NCBI RefSeq assembly: GCF_005222485.1
Contig: NZ_CP029078.1
Span: 682,001 to 746,000 of the forward strand
Direction of reading: 5' to 3'
Source: Streptomyces griseoviridis
GTDB lineage: Bacteria > Actinomycetota > Actinomycetes > Streptomycetales > Streptomycetaceae
Length of the DNA: 64,000 bases
Positions 28,621-38,108 of this stretch are shown here, in pieces (position 1 is the first letter of the stretch; each line of letters begins with the position of its first letter). The notes under the pieces are model-generated. The model did not search any database, was not told the origin of the DNA, and worked only from the letters and a program-made list of their open reading frames with translations. The position numbers were made by a program, and so were the translations under genes.

Positions 28621-28736
28621 CCGTTCACGATAGCCACTCCCCCGCCGGGGCCCGGCCGGTGCCGGGGTCAGGGCCCGTCCGGCCGTCGACGGCGTTCCTC
28701 TCCACGCCTGTTGACGCATCTGACCGGCACCTGTCA

Positions 28737-28748
28737 AGGTCTGGACCA
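28737..28748. promoter_or_regulatory. DasR-responsive-element-like site upstream of the chitinase
   Basis: AGGTCTGGACCA matches the dre core TGGTCTAGACCA at ten of twelve positions and keeps the GGTC...GACC arms. It lies 106 bp upstream of the GH19 start codon. Streptomyces chitinase promoters are known to carry such sites, so control by DasR and N-acetylglucosamine status is likely. Confidence 0.6.
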
Positions 28749-28854
28749 AGGGGCGAGCGGGCTTTCCACCACCCCTCCGCGGTCCACCAACACCCCTTTC
28801 CCCACAGGGCGTTGAACCCCCCACCCACCCCCGCACCACCAAGGAGTGACAGCG

Positions 28855-29985
28855 ATGTCCACCCCTCGTTTCCGCCGGATCCGGCCCAGACGGCTCGCCG
28901 TCGCCACCGTGCTCACCGCCCTCTTCACCGCCTTCCTGAACGTCACGCCCGCGAGCGCGGCGGACGGGCAGATCAGCGGGCTCGCCGGGAAGTGCGTCGA
29001 CGTCGCCGCCGCGAACAACGCCAACGGCACCGCCGTCCAGCTCTACGACTGCAACGGCACCGCCGCGCAGATCTGGTCCAACCCGGGCGACGGCACCCTG
29101 CGGGCGCTCGGCAAGTGTCTGGACGTCGTCGACCGCGGCACCGGTGACGGCGCCGCCGTCCAGCTGTGGGACTGTTCCGGCGGCAGCAACCAGCAGTGGG
29201 TGGTGACCGCCGCCCGCGACATCGTGAACCCGGCCGCCGACAAGTGCCTCGACGTCCGCGACAACAACAGCGCCAACGGCACCCGGTTGCAGATCTGGAC
29301 CTGCTCGGGCACCGCCAACCAGAAGTGGAACGCGCCCGCGAGCGGCGGAGGCGGCGGCACCCCGTCCGGATTCGTGGTGAGCGAGGCCCAGTTCAACCAG
29401 ATGTTCCCTGGCCGGAACTCCTTCTACACCTACAGTGGGCTCACCGCCGCGCTCAGCGCCTACCCCGGCTTCGCCACCACGGGCGGCGACACCGTGAAGA
29501 AGCAGGAGGCGGCGGCGTTCCTCGCCAACGTCAACCACGAGACCGGCGGACTCGTGTACATCGTTGAGCAGAACACCGCCAACTACCCGCACTACTGCGA
29601 CCCCGGCCAGCCCTACGGCTGCCCGGCGGGCCAGGCCGCCTACTACGGCCGCGGGCCCATCCAGCTCAGCTGGAACTTCAACTACAAGGCGGCGGGCGAC
29701 GCGCTCGGCATCGATCTGCTCAACAACCCCTGGCAGGTGGAGAACAACGCCTCCGTCGCCTGGAAGACGGGCCTCTGGTACTGGAACACCCAGTCGGGCC
29801 CCGGCACCATGACGCCCCACAACGCGATGGTGAACGGCGCCGGCTTCGGCCAGACCATCCGCTCCATCAACGGCTCCCTCGAATGCGACGGCCGCAACCC
29901 GGCACAGGTGCAGAGCCGCGTCGACGCCTACCAGCGCTTCGCCCAGATCCTCGGTGTCACGCCGGGCGCCAACCTCTACTGCTGA
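28855..29985 (+). CDS. secreted GH19 chitinase with N-terminal ricin-B (CBM13) domain
   Basis: A 376-residue exported chitinase. Signal peptide residues 1-36 (ending ASA-A), a ricin-B lectin/CBM13 module at about 38-160 with three QxW-type subrepeats (CVDV/IWSN, CLDV/QQW, CLDV/QKW), a Gly linker, then a GH19 domain (172-376). The catalytic acids are E229 in NHETGG and E238 in IVEQN, nine residues apart as in Streptomyces ChiC. AAGGAG lies eight bases before ATG at 28855. It hydrolyses chitin, including fungal walls. The NLP gene follows after 27 bp. Confidence 0.95.
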   Translation: MSTPRFRRIRPRRLAVATVLTALFTAFLNVTPASAADGQISGLAGKCVDVAAANNANGTAVQLYDCNGTAAQIWSNPGDGTLRALGKCLDVVDRGTGDGAAVQLWDCSGGSNQQWVVTAARDIVNPAADKCLDVRDNNSANGTRLQIWTCSGTANQKWNAPASGGGGGTPSGFVVSEAQFNQMFPGRNSFYTYSGLTAALSAYPGFATTGGDTVKKQEAAAFLANVNHETGGLVYIVEQNTANYPHYCDPGQPYGCPAGQAAYYGRGPIQLSWNFNYKAAGDALGIDLLNNPWQVENNASVAWKTGLWYWNTQSGPGTMTPHNAMVNGAGFGQTIRSINGSLECDGRNPAQVQSRVDAYQRFAQILGVTPGANLYC

Positions 29986-30012
29986 CCGCGCGGCCCGCAA
30001 CCAGGAGCACAG

Positions 30013-30780
30013 ATGAGCACGTTGAAGTCCCTCACCCGGGCGGTCCTCGGCGCGGTCGGCGCGCTGGCACTCGTCGTGGCGGTACCGGCAGGCGCGCACG
30101 CGAGCGTGCTGCGACAACTCCCGCAGAACGCCGACGGCCTGGAGCAGACGTTCTCCCCGGCCTACGACTACGACAAGGACGGCTGCTACGCGACGGCGGC
30201 CATCGGCGCCGACGGCACCCTCAACCCCGGGCTCAAGCTGGGCGGTGACGTCAACGGCCACTGCCACGACCCCGCCCAGCTCGCCGCCGCCAACACCTAC
30301 GCACGGGAGAAGTGCAACAACGGCTGGTGCGCGGTGATGTACGCCAGCTACTTCGAGAAGGACCAGGCCACCCTGGGTCCCGCGGCGATCGGGCACACCC
30401 ACGACTGGGAGCACGTCGTGGTGTGGATCCGCGACAACGAGGTCCAGTACGTGGCGGTGTCGCAGCACAGCGGGTACCAGATCGCCGCGCGGTCGGCCAT
30501 CCGCTTCGACGGCACCCACCCGAAGGTCGTCTACCACAAGGACGGCGCCTCCACGCACTGCTTCCGCTTCGCGAGCGCGGGCGACGAGCCGCCCGAGAAC
30601 TCCACCGGCGGCTGGTTCTACCCCCGCCTCGTCGGCTGGAACGGCTACCCGGACGGGCTGCGCGACAAGCTGATGGGCGCGAACTTCGGCAGCGCCACCC
30701 TGAAGATCAGGGACAGTGACTTCGCGTACTGGCTCGGCCGGGGCAAACCGTCCGGCATCCCCTTCGAGCCCGACGCCTGA
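30013..30780 (+). CDS. secreted NPP1-type necrosis- and ethylene-inducing-like protein (NLP)
   Basis: A 255-residue exported protein of the NLP family, best known as plant-membrane cytolysins of fungi, oomycetes and some bacteria. Signal peptide residues 1-31 (ending AHA-S). The conserved heptapeptide is present as GHTHDWE at 127-133 (canonical GHRHDWE), and Cys pairs (GCYA, GHCHD, KCNNGWC) are retained. The Arg-to-Thr change may weaken the metal/lipid site. It starts 27 bp after the chitinase, with AGGAG upstream, so both are probably co-transcribed and exported. Confidence 0.92.
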   Translation: MSTLKSLTRAVLGAVGALALVVAVPAGAHASVLRQLPQNADGLEQTFSPAYDYDKDGCYATAAIGADGTLNPGLKLGGDVNGHCHDPAQLAAANTYAREKCNNGWCAVMYASYFEKDQATLGPAAIGHTHDWEHVVVWIRDNEVQYVAVSQHSGYQIAARSAIRFDGTHPKVVYHKDGASTHCFRFASAGDEPPENSTGGWFYPRLVGWNGYPDGLRDKLMGANFGSATLKIRDSDFAYWLGRGKPSGIPFEPDA

Positions 30781-30811
30781 CAGGTCGCCCGCGGGCGCCT
30801 GCCTCGACCTG
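30781..30811 (+). terminator. possible terminator after the chitinase-NLP unit
   Basis: CAGGTCG (30781-30787) pairs with CGACCTG (30805-30811); the loop contains the palindrome GCCCGCGGGC. It begins directly after the NLP stop codon. Confidence 0.45.
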
Positions 30812-30914
30812 ACGGACGGTGCCCGCGCCCGGCTCGGGGGCGGCCTCGACCCGGCCGCGGGGCACCTCGCCGTCACCCGGCCGGTCCTCGGCCGACGGGC
30901 CCGCGCGCGGCGGG

Positions 30915-32150
30915 TCAGGCGCGCAGGCGGACCGGCAGGGTGCGGACGCTGTTGCCGACGAAGCTCGCGTGGCGCGGGAGTTGCTCCTCCGGCACCGCCA
31001 GGTCGAGGTCAGGGAAGCGGGTGAAGAGGCGGCCGAGCGCGGTGGTCGCCTCGATCCGGGCGAGCGGGGCGCCCAGGCAGTAGTGGGCGCCGTGACCGAG
31101 CGAGAGGTGCCGGGCGGCGTCCGGGCGCCGGGGGCGGGTGACGTCGAAGCGGTCGGCGTCGGCGCCGTGCGCGGCCGGGTCGCGGCCCGCGGCGGAGTAC
31201 CCGGCGAGCACCGGGGTGCCGGCCGGGATCACCGTCCCGCCGAAGGTCAGGTCCCGCACCGGGTAGCGGAACGGGAAGTAGCTCACCGGCGCGTCCCAGC
31301 GCAGCGTCTCCTCCACCACGTCGCCCCAGTCGGCGCGCCCCTCCCTCACCAGGTCGAGCTGGTCGCGGTGGGCGCAGAGGGCGCGGACCGCGTTGGTGAT
31401 CAGGTTGAGGGTGGTCTCGTGCCCCGCGATGATCATCAGGACCAGGGTGCCGATCAGTTCGGCGTGGCTGAGCCGGTCGCCGTCCTCGTCGCGGGCGGTG
31501 AGCAGGGCGGTGGTGAGGTCGTCGCCCGGGTCCTGGGCCTTGGCCGCGGCGAAGGCGGTGAGGGTCTCGGCCAGTTCCCGGTTGGCGGCGATCGACCGCT
31601 CGGGCGTGATGTCGGTGGCCACGACCTGGTTGGAGAGGTGGTGGAGCCGGTCGCGGTGGGCGGCGTCGACACCGAACAGCTCACCGATCACGCCCATCGG
31701 CAGTGGCAGCGCGAAGTGCCGCCGCAGATCGGCGACCTGGCCGTTCTCCTCGGCGGCCCGCTCCAGGTCGTCGAGGAGCGATTCCGTCAACTCGGCGATC
31801 CTGGGCCGGAGTTCCTCGACCCGCCGGGTGGTGAAGGCCCGGCTGACCAGGGAGCGAAGCCGTCGGTGGTCGGCGCCGTCGGCGGTGGTCATGCCCTGTA
31901 CGGACGCGAAGGTGGCCAATGGCCACCCCGGCGGGATCCCGCCCTCCCGCAGGGCGGTGAAGTGCCGTGCGTTCTTGGCGACTTCGGGATGCGCCAGGAA
32001 CTCCCGGAGCGTGTCGTGGCCGAGGACGGCCATCCCCTCGACCTCGCCCGGCAGGACGACCGCGGCGACCGGACCCTCGGCGAGCATCCGGGCGTTGGCG
32101 GCGTGCGGGCAGCCGCCCGCGGGGTCGAGTCGGTGCTGGGCGGTGGTCAT
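30915..32150 (-). CDS. cytochrome P450 (CYP107/CYP105-like)
   Basis: A 411-residue soluble bacterial P450. The I-helix MIIAGHETTLNLI, the ExxR motif EETLRW and the heme loop HLSLGHGAHYCLGAPLAR with the axial Cys (about residue 360) are present. The usual Phe at the start of the heme loop (FGxGxHxC) is Leu here. It probably hydroxylates or epoxidises a secondary metabolite or xenobiotic; no ferredoxin gene is adjacent. ATG at 32150. Its upstream region carries 8-bp direct repeats. Confidence 0.93.
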   Translation of the reverse strand: MTTAQHRLDPAGGCPHAANARMLAEGPVAAVVLPGEVEGMAVLGHDTLREFLAHPEVAKNARHFTALREGGIPPGWPLATFASVQGMTTADGADHRRLRSLVSRAFTTRRVEELRPRIAELTESLLDDLERAAEENGQVADLRRHFALPLPMGVIGELFGVDAAHRDRLHHLSNQVVATDITPERSIAANRELAETLTAFAAAKAQDPGDDLTTALLTARDEDGDRLSHAELIGTLVLMIIAGHETTLNLITNAVRALCAHRDQLDLVREGRADWGDVVEETLRWDAPVSYFPFRYPVRDLTFGGTVIPAGTPVLAGYSAAGRDPAAHGADADRFDVTRPRRPDAARHLSLGHGAHYCLGAPLARIEATTALGRLFTRFPDLDLAVPEEQLPRHASFVGNSVRTLPVRLRA

Positions 32151-32812
32151 GGGCGCTCCCGACGGCCGGACGAGATGACGAGCTGATCGAGATGACGAGC
32201 TGACGAGCTGACGAGCTGATCGAGGTGACGAGATACAGACGCAGCCGATCGTAGGGGCGGCGCCCCCGATGACGACGCCGGTTCCGCGTCAATCCCGGGC
32301 GGGTGGCCTGGAACAGCGGGCAGCACGGAACGCGCGGGTGGCCCGGACCACGCGGAGTACACGGGCGGCGCGGACGGCGCGGACGGTGCGAACGGCGCGG
32401 GGTACGCGGGCGGAATACGCAGGGCGGTCGAGGCGTTGAAACCGGCAGGAAGACCTCCGGGCAGGAACCTCCCGGCAGGAGGACCTTCCGCCGGACGTGT
32501 CCGGGGCCGGTGAGGTCGGCGCCGCGAACCGCGTGCCTCACCCGCGTCCCGGTACGCCTGTGGTACAGTCACGGCAGCACTTGTGCACGCCCCACTCAGG
32601 GGCGCCGGTGCAGTTCTTCTCTCCACGCCGTATCGCCACCGTTCCCGGTCGGCATCCCGGCTCTCCAGCATCACCTCGTGACCGGTACGACCGTGTCGTA
32701 CCCCGAGGCAGTGCTTTCCCGCCGCCGAAGGCGCGTACGCCGCCTTCCTCTCGCGGCCCCTCCCCTCTCTCCGCATGTCCCATGCCATCCGTCCGCGAAA
32801 GGACCGATCCCC
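32151..32812. other. 662-bp divergent region between P450 and rho-like genes
   Basis: No convincing gene. From 32172 to 32232 it holds direct repeats of TGACGAGC (gatgacgagctg, gacgagctgacgagctg, gatcgaggtgacgag), close to the P450 start. From about 32360 to 32412 it holds a GGCGCGGAC microrepeat. A compact hairpin (32589-32603) and a likely promoter around 32560-32575 (TGTGGTACAGT) belong to the rho-like leader, which would be about 240 nt long. Confidence 0.5.
32589..32603 (+). promoter_or_regulatory. hairpin in the leader of the rho-like gene
   Basis: GCCCC-ACTCA-GGGGC is a perfect 5-bp stem with a 5-nt loop, embedded in outer GTGCAC/GGTGC complementarity. It lies 210 nt upstream of the ATG, in a long leader. 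Rho genes are often autoregulated through their leaders; that this hairpin takes part is speculation. Confidence 0.35.
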
Positions 32813-33953
<1,141 letters not shown>

Positions 33954-33955
<2 letters not shown>

Positions 33956-33984
33956 CGCGCGGGAACACGCCCGGCCGGCGCGTC
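33954..33984 (+). terminator. possible terminator after the rho-like gene
   Basis: GACGCGC (33954-33960) pairs perfectly with GCGCGTC (33978-33984). The stem starts inside the stop codon of the rho-like gene; the 17-nt loop contains GGG...CCC that could extend the fold. Confidence 0.45.
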
Positions 33985-34109
33985 GGAACGCGCCTGGCTG
34001 ACACCCGGGAGCGCGCCCGGCCGACACCCGCGCCCCGGCTCACCCACCGGGCTGACCCACCGGCCACCCCGTGACCCGCCTCCGCCGCACCCCGCGGCCA
34101 CCGTTCCCC

Positions 34110-34257
34110 GCGAGCCGCTCCGGGCGCACCTCCGCCCCACCCCATCCGCCGCAAGCCGCTCCGGGCGCACCTCCACCGCACCCCATCCCCCGCAAGCCGC
34201 TCCGGGCGCACCCCCGCCGCACCCCATCCCCCGCAAACCGCTCCGGGCGCACCTCGG
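34110..34257. repeat. tandem repeat, 41-bp units, 3.6 copies
   Basis: Units of 41 bp at 34110-34150, 34151-34191, 34192-34232 and a partial copy 34233-34257 share the core CCGCTCCGGGCGCAC and CACCCCATCC. Differences are a few bases per unit. A more diverged copy of part of the unit precedes them. The array fills the gap (33956-34358) between the rho-like gene and the D-Ala-D-Ala carboxypeptidase gene; nothing else is evident there. Confidence 0.9.
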
Positions 34258-34358
34258 CCGGGTCGAATCACCGTCCCGCTGCGGCATCCGGGTGCTCGCG
34301 TACCTCCTCTCGGCCGGGGCAGCGCGCCGAACGGCGGCTCCATTCCTACGTTTGCGGT

Positions 34359-35522
34359 ATGACTATCGGATTCTCTTCCCGGGCGATGGCGTCGACCTGC
34401 GCGCTCTGTGTGACGGGTCTGCTGGCGTTCGCACCCGCCACCGCGTCCGCCGAGCCCGGCCCCGATACGCCCGGCGGGCCGCGGGCCGCGACCCCGGCGC
34501 CGGCGCTGCTGTACGAGGACGGCGTCCAGGTCAGACCGCGTCGCGGCGCTCCCCAGGTGCCGGACGTCTCCGCGCTCTCCTGGGTGGTCGCCGACGCCCG
34601 CACCGGCGAGGTGCTCGGCGCCCACGACGCGCACCGCCAGCTCCCCCCGGCGAGCACCCTCAAGACCCTCTTCGCGCTCACCGTGCTGCCGGTGCTGCCC
34701 GGCGGTCTGCGCCACACGGTCACCGAGGACGAGCTGTCCGACATCGGGCCGGGATCAAGTCTGGTCGGCGTCTCCGAGGGGCACAGCTACCAGGTGGCCG
34801 ACCTGTGGCGGGGCGTCTTCCTCAACTCGGGGAACGACGCCGTGCACGTGCTGGCCGCGCTCAACGGCGGCTGGGACGCCACCGCCGCGCAGATGCGGGC
34901 CAAGGCCCGTGCCCTGGGCGCCCGCGACACCCACGTCCTCTCCCCTGACGGGTACGACACCCCCGGCCAGGTCTCCTCCGCCTACGACCTCGCCGTGTTC
35001 GGGCGGGCGGGACTGCGCAACGCCGACTTCGCGCGCTACTGCGGGACCGCCGACGCCACCTTCCCCGAGGACGGCTGGTCGGTCGAGATCCAGAACACCA
35101 ACCGGCTGCTGACCGGCGCCGACGGCGTCGCGCCCTATCCCGGTCTGATCGGCATCAAGAACGGCTACACGAGCAACGCGGGCAACACCCTGGTCGCGGC
35201 GGCACGGCACGGCGGGCGCACCCTCGTCGTCACGGTGATGAACCCCCAGGCCGGCGGCGGCTACGCGGTCTACGACGAGGCCCGCGAGCTGCTCGACTGG
35301 GGGTTCGACGCGGCCGGGCGGGTCGACCCGGTCGGTTCGCTCGACGCCCTGCGGCCCACGCCCCGGGTCCGCCCCGAGCCGCGTCCGGTGGCCGCGTCCG
35401 CCGCCCCGCCCGCCAGGACCCGGTGGGCGGAGACGGCCGCGGTCTCCGGCGCGGCGGCGCTCGGCGCGCTGCTGGTCGCGGTGGTGACGCGGGCCAGGGG
35501 CCGGCGCCCCGACGAGCGGTGA
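34359..35522 (+). CDS. D-alanyl-D-alanine carboxypeptidase, membrane-anchored (serine peptidase S11)
   Basis: A 387-residue low-molecular-weight penicillin-binding protein that trims peptidoglycan pentapeptides. Signal peptide 1-31 (ending ASA-E), catalytic motifs S99-x-x-K102 (ASTLK), S157-G-N159 and K267-N-G269 (canonical KTG). A Pro-rich linker (about 335-355) leads to a C-terminal transmembrane helix (ETAAVSGAAALGALLVAVVT) and a basic tail, like DacB-type enzymes. ATG at 34359 has no strong ribosome site; ATG at 34386 is possible. Its 3' 250 bp overlap the convergent glycosyltransferase gene. Confidence 0.92.
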   Translation: MTIGFSSRAMASTCALCVTGLLAFAPATASAEPGPDTPGGPRAATPAPALLYEDGVQVRPRRGAPQVPDVSALSWVVADARTGEVLGAHDAHRQLPPASTLKTLFALTVLPVLPGGLRHTVTEDELSDIGPGSSLVGVSEGHSYQVADLWRGVFLNSGNDAVHVLAALNGGWDATAAQMRAKARALGARDTHVLSPDGYDTPGQVSSAYDLAVFGRAGLRNADFARYCGTADATFPEDGWSVEIQNTNRLLTGADGVAPYPGLIGIKNGYTSNAGNTLVAAARHGGRTLVVTVMNPQAGGGYAVYDEARELLDWGFDAAGRVDPVGSLDALRPTPRVRPEPRPVAASAAPPARTRWAETAAVSGAAALGALLVAVVTRARGRRPDER

Positions 35523-36616
35523 CCCGCGGGCAGCCACAGCAGCAGCCCGAGGGTGATCCAGGTGTACGTGTTGCCGCCGAGGAAGCCGCCGACCCCGGAG
35601 GCGTCGTCGAACCACAGCCACACCACGCTGGTGCAGAGCACGGCGTACAGGGCGCCCGCCGTCCGCGAGTGCCCGGCCCTGAGCAGCACCGCGAACGACG
35701 GCAGCAGCCACACCAGGTGGTGCACCCAGGTGATGGGGCTGACCAGGCAGGCGACCAGGCCGGTCAGCGCGAACGCGGCGGCCGGGTCGCCCGCGGCCGT
35801 CGCCCGTCGCACCCGCACCGCCCAGACCGCCAGGACCAGCAGGACCGCCCCGGCCCACACGGCGCGGTCCTGGACCCCGAGGCGGGCCAGGATGCCCTGG
35901 AGGGACTGGTTGGAGACGTAGTCCAGGCGTCCGACCCGGCTGGTGTCCCAGAGCGCCTCGGTCCAGTAGAAGCGGGAGGCGCCCGGCGCCACCAGGAGGG
36001 CGAGGGCGGTGGCCGCCGCCGTCACGGCCGTCGCACGGGCGGCGGCGCGGCGCTCTCCCGTCAGTAGGAGCAGCCCGATGAAGACGGCCGGGGTGAGCTT
36101 CACGGCCGCCGCGAGCCCGATCCCGACGCCCGCCCAGCGGTTCCGCCCGGTGCTCAGCAGCCGGGCGTCGACGAGCACCAGGGCCAGCAGCAGGACGTTG
36201 ACCTGCCCGAAGCTGAAGGTGTCGCGCAGCGGCTCGAACAGGGCGAGCAGACAGGCGCCCAGGACGGCGCCGTACCAGCCGTAGCGGCGCCACGCCCCGT
36301 CGGTCAGGAGGTGCGCGACGAGCGCCAGGGCCGCGAGGTTGAGCAGCAGCGCGAGGACGACGGCCGTGCGCAGGCCGACCAGGGCCATCGGCAGCATGCA
36401 GACGGCGGCGAACGGCGGGTAGGTGAAGCCGTAGCCGGTGCCCGGCACCCGGTAGTCGTAGAGCCGGCCGCCACCGTGCACCCAGCTGTCGACGGCGCCG
36501 TGGTAGACGCGCAGGTCGAACCAGTCGCGCAGCAGCGGCACGGTCGCGGTGAAGGCCGCGACGGCGGCCGTGAGGGCGAGGGCGAGCAGCAGGCGGCCCC
36601 GGTCGGTGCCGCTCAC
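35270..36616 (-). CDS. GT-C fold glycosyltransferase (GT87 / DUF2029 mannosyltransferase-like)
   Basis: A 448-residue membrane protein with about ten transmembrane helices. The first loop RVYHGAVDSWVHGG with GFTYPPFAAVCMLPMALVG is typical of actinobacterial polyprenyl-phosphate mannosyltransferases (GT87), as is ITWVHHLVWLLP. It probably adds mannose from polyprenyl-phosphomannose to glycolipids outside the membrane. After the last helix (about residue 365) the frame continues for about 80 low-complexity residues antisense to the carboxypeptidase gene; homologues normally end earlier. GTG at 36616 overlaps the upstream gene's stop by 4 bp (GTGA). Confidence 0.85.
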   Translation of the reverse strand: MSGTDRGRLLLALALTAAVAAFTATVPLLRDWFDLRVYHGAVDSWVHGGGRLYDYRVPGTGYGFTYPPFAAVCMLPMALVGLRTAVVLALLLNLAALALVAHLLTDGAWRRYGWYGAVLGACLLALFEPLRDTFSFGQVNVLLLALVLVDARLLSTGRNRWAGVGIGLAAAVKLTPAVFIGLLLLTGERRAAARATAVTAAATALALLVAPGASRFYWTEALWDTSRVGRLDYVSNQSLQGILARLGVQDRAVWAGAVLLVLAVWAVRVRRATAAGDPAAAFALTGLVACLVSPITWVHHLVWLLPSFAVLLRAGHSRTAGALYAVLCTSVVWLWFDDASGVGGFLGGNTYTWITLGLLLWLPAGHRSSGRRPLARVTTATSSAPSAAAPETAAVSAHRVLAGGAADAATGRGSGRTRGVGRRASSEPTGSTRPAASNPQSSSSRASS

Positions 36617-38016
36617 GCGAGGTGTCCGGGGGCCGGCGCCTGCGCCGCCTGGTGGGCCTGCCACAGGACGACCACGGCGAGCGCGCCCCCGGAGACCGCG
36701 AGGACCAGTTGCCCGGAGTCGGCGGGGCCGCCGCTCGGCAGGGTGGCCAGGGCGAGCACCCCGGTGACGGCGGCCATCCGGTGCCGTACCGGGGCGGTCG
36801 GGGCCGCGGCGGCGATCAGGAACAGGCCCCAGAGCGCGTACCAGGGGCGGACGGCGGGTCCGAAGGCGGCGACGGCGGCGAGGCTCAGGCCGAGCGCGTA
36901 CACCGGGCGGGGCCGCAGCCGCCACCAGATCGCCGTGAGCAGGACGGCGGTGAGGGCGAGGCCGAGCAGATGCCAGGCGGGCACGGCGAGCGGGGCGAGC
37001 GAGCTGCCGAGGTGGTGGAGGAGGGCGCCGGTGGCGCGGCCGAGGAGGCTGGTGAGGGCCCAGTTCTGGGCGGAGACGGGGGTGTCGAGGGCGCCGATCC
37101 AGCCGTAGCCGGTGCCGGCGACGGCGGTCGCGGCGACCGTGGTGGCCGCGGCGGCGGCGACGGTCGTCGCGGTGGCCCGCAGCGGACCGCGCCCCGCCCT
37201 GATCTGGAGGACGGCGACGGCGGCGAGCCCGAGCGCGGCGGGCGCCTTGACCAGCGCGGCGAGCGTGACGAGGACGGCGCCGACGACCGGCGGGCGGCCG
37301 AGCGCGGCGACCAGTCCGACGCCCAGCAGCCCCAGCATGACCGCGTCGTTGTGGGCGCCCGCGACCAGGTGGAGGAGGACCAGCGGGTTGAGGGCGCCGA
37401 GCCAGAGCGCGGCGGCGGGGTCGGCGCCGCTGTGCCGGGCCAGCCGGGGCAGCGCGGCGGCCATCAGGGCGACCCCGAGCAGCGCGACGATCCGCATCCC
37501 GACCAGCCCGGCCGGGAGTTCGCCGCGGGTCAGTCCCGACAGGCCGCGGGCGAGGACGAGGAAGACCGGGCCGTAGGGGGCGCCGGTGTGCCGCCACAGC
37601 GGGGCGACCTCGTCGGCGAGCGGTCCGCCGAGCCGGGCGGGGCCGTGCGCGTAGACGTCGATGTGGGCGTCGACCATCGCGCCCTGCGCGAGGTAGCTGT
37701 ACACGTCCCGGCTGAACAGCGGCGGGGCCAGCAGCAGCGGGGCCGCCCAGACCGCGAGGACCAGCAGCAGGGCGCGCGGGGTGGGGGGCCGGCTGCCGCG
37801 CACCAGGCGGCCGAGGAGGATCCAGGCCGCGATCAGCAGGACGACGCCGAAGTACACGCCGACCAGGCCGAGGGCGGCGCGGGCGTCCGCGGGGGCCGCC
37901 AGTTCGCGGACCGGCAGCGCGCCGGCCGTCTCACCGCCGAGGGCGAGGAAGGCGGTGCCGGCCAGGCCCAGCACCTGGCAGCGGCGGAGATCGACGGGGA
38001 AACCCAGGGCCAACAC
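36613..38016 (-). CDS. MptB-like alpha-1,6-mannosyltransferase (GT-C, multi-pass)
   Basis: A 467-residue multi-pass membrane protein with 11-13 predicted helices. The periplasmic-loop motif FSRDVYSYLAQGAMVD and APYGPVFLVLARGLSG, then LNPLVLLHLVAGAHNDAVML, match the MptA/MptB polyprenol-phosphomannose-dependent mannosyltransferases. It probably elongates a mannan core together with the coupled GT87 protein downstream. GTG at 38016 is the first plausible start after the glutaminase stop, but lacks a clear ribosome site, so the N-terminus is uncertain. Confidence 0.86.
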   Translation of the reverse strand: MLALGFPVDLRRCQVLGLAGTAFLALGGETAGALPVRELAAPADARAALGLVGVYFGVVLLIAAWILLGRLVRGSRPPTPRALLLVLAVWAAPLLLAPPLFSRDVYSYLAQGAMVDAHIDVYAHGPARLGGPLADEVAPLWRHTGAPYGPVFLVLARGLSGLTRGELPAGLVGMRIVALLGVALMAAALPRLARHSGADPAAALWLGALNPLVLLHLVAGAHNDAVMLGLLGVGLVAALGRPPVVGAVLVTLAALVKAPAALGLAAVAVLQIRAGRGPLRATATTVAAAAATTVAATAVAGTGYGWIGALDTPVSAQNWALTSLLGRATGALLHHLGSSLAPLAVPAWHLLGLALTAVLLTAIWWRLRPRPVYALGLSLAAVAAFGPAVRPWYALWGLFLIAAAAPTAPVRHRMAAVTGVLALATLPSGGPADSGQLVLAVSGGALAVVVLWQAHQAAQAPAPGHLA

Positions 38017-38108
38017 GTGGGAAGCGTGCCAAGGCCGGATGACCGCGAGGCGACGGGTCGCCCTCCGGGCGGGGGCCTGCGTGTGACCGGCGCGTGCCCC
38101 GGTGGCGG

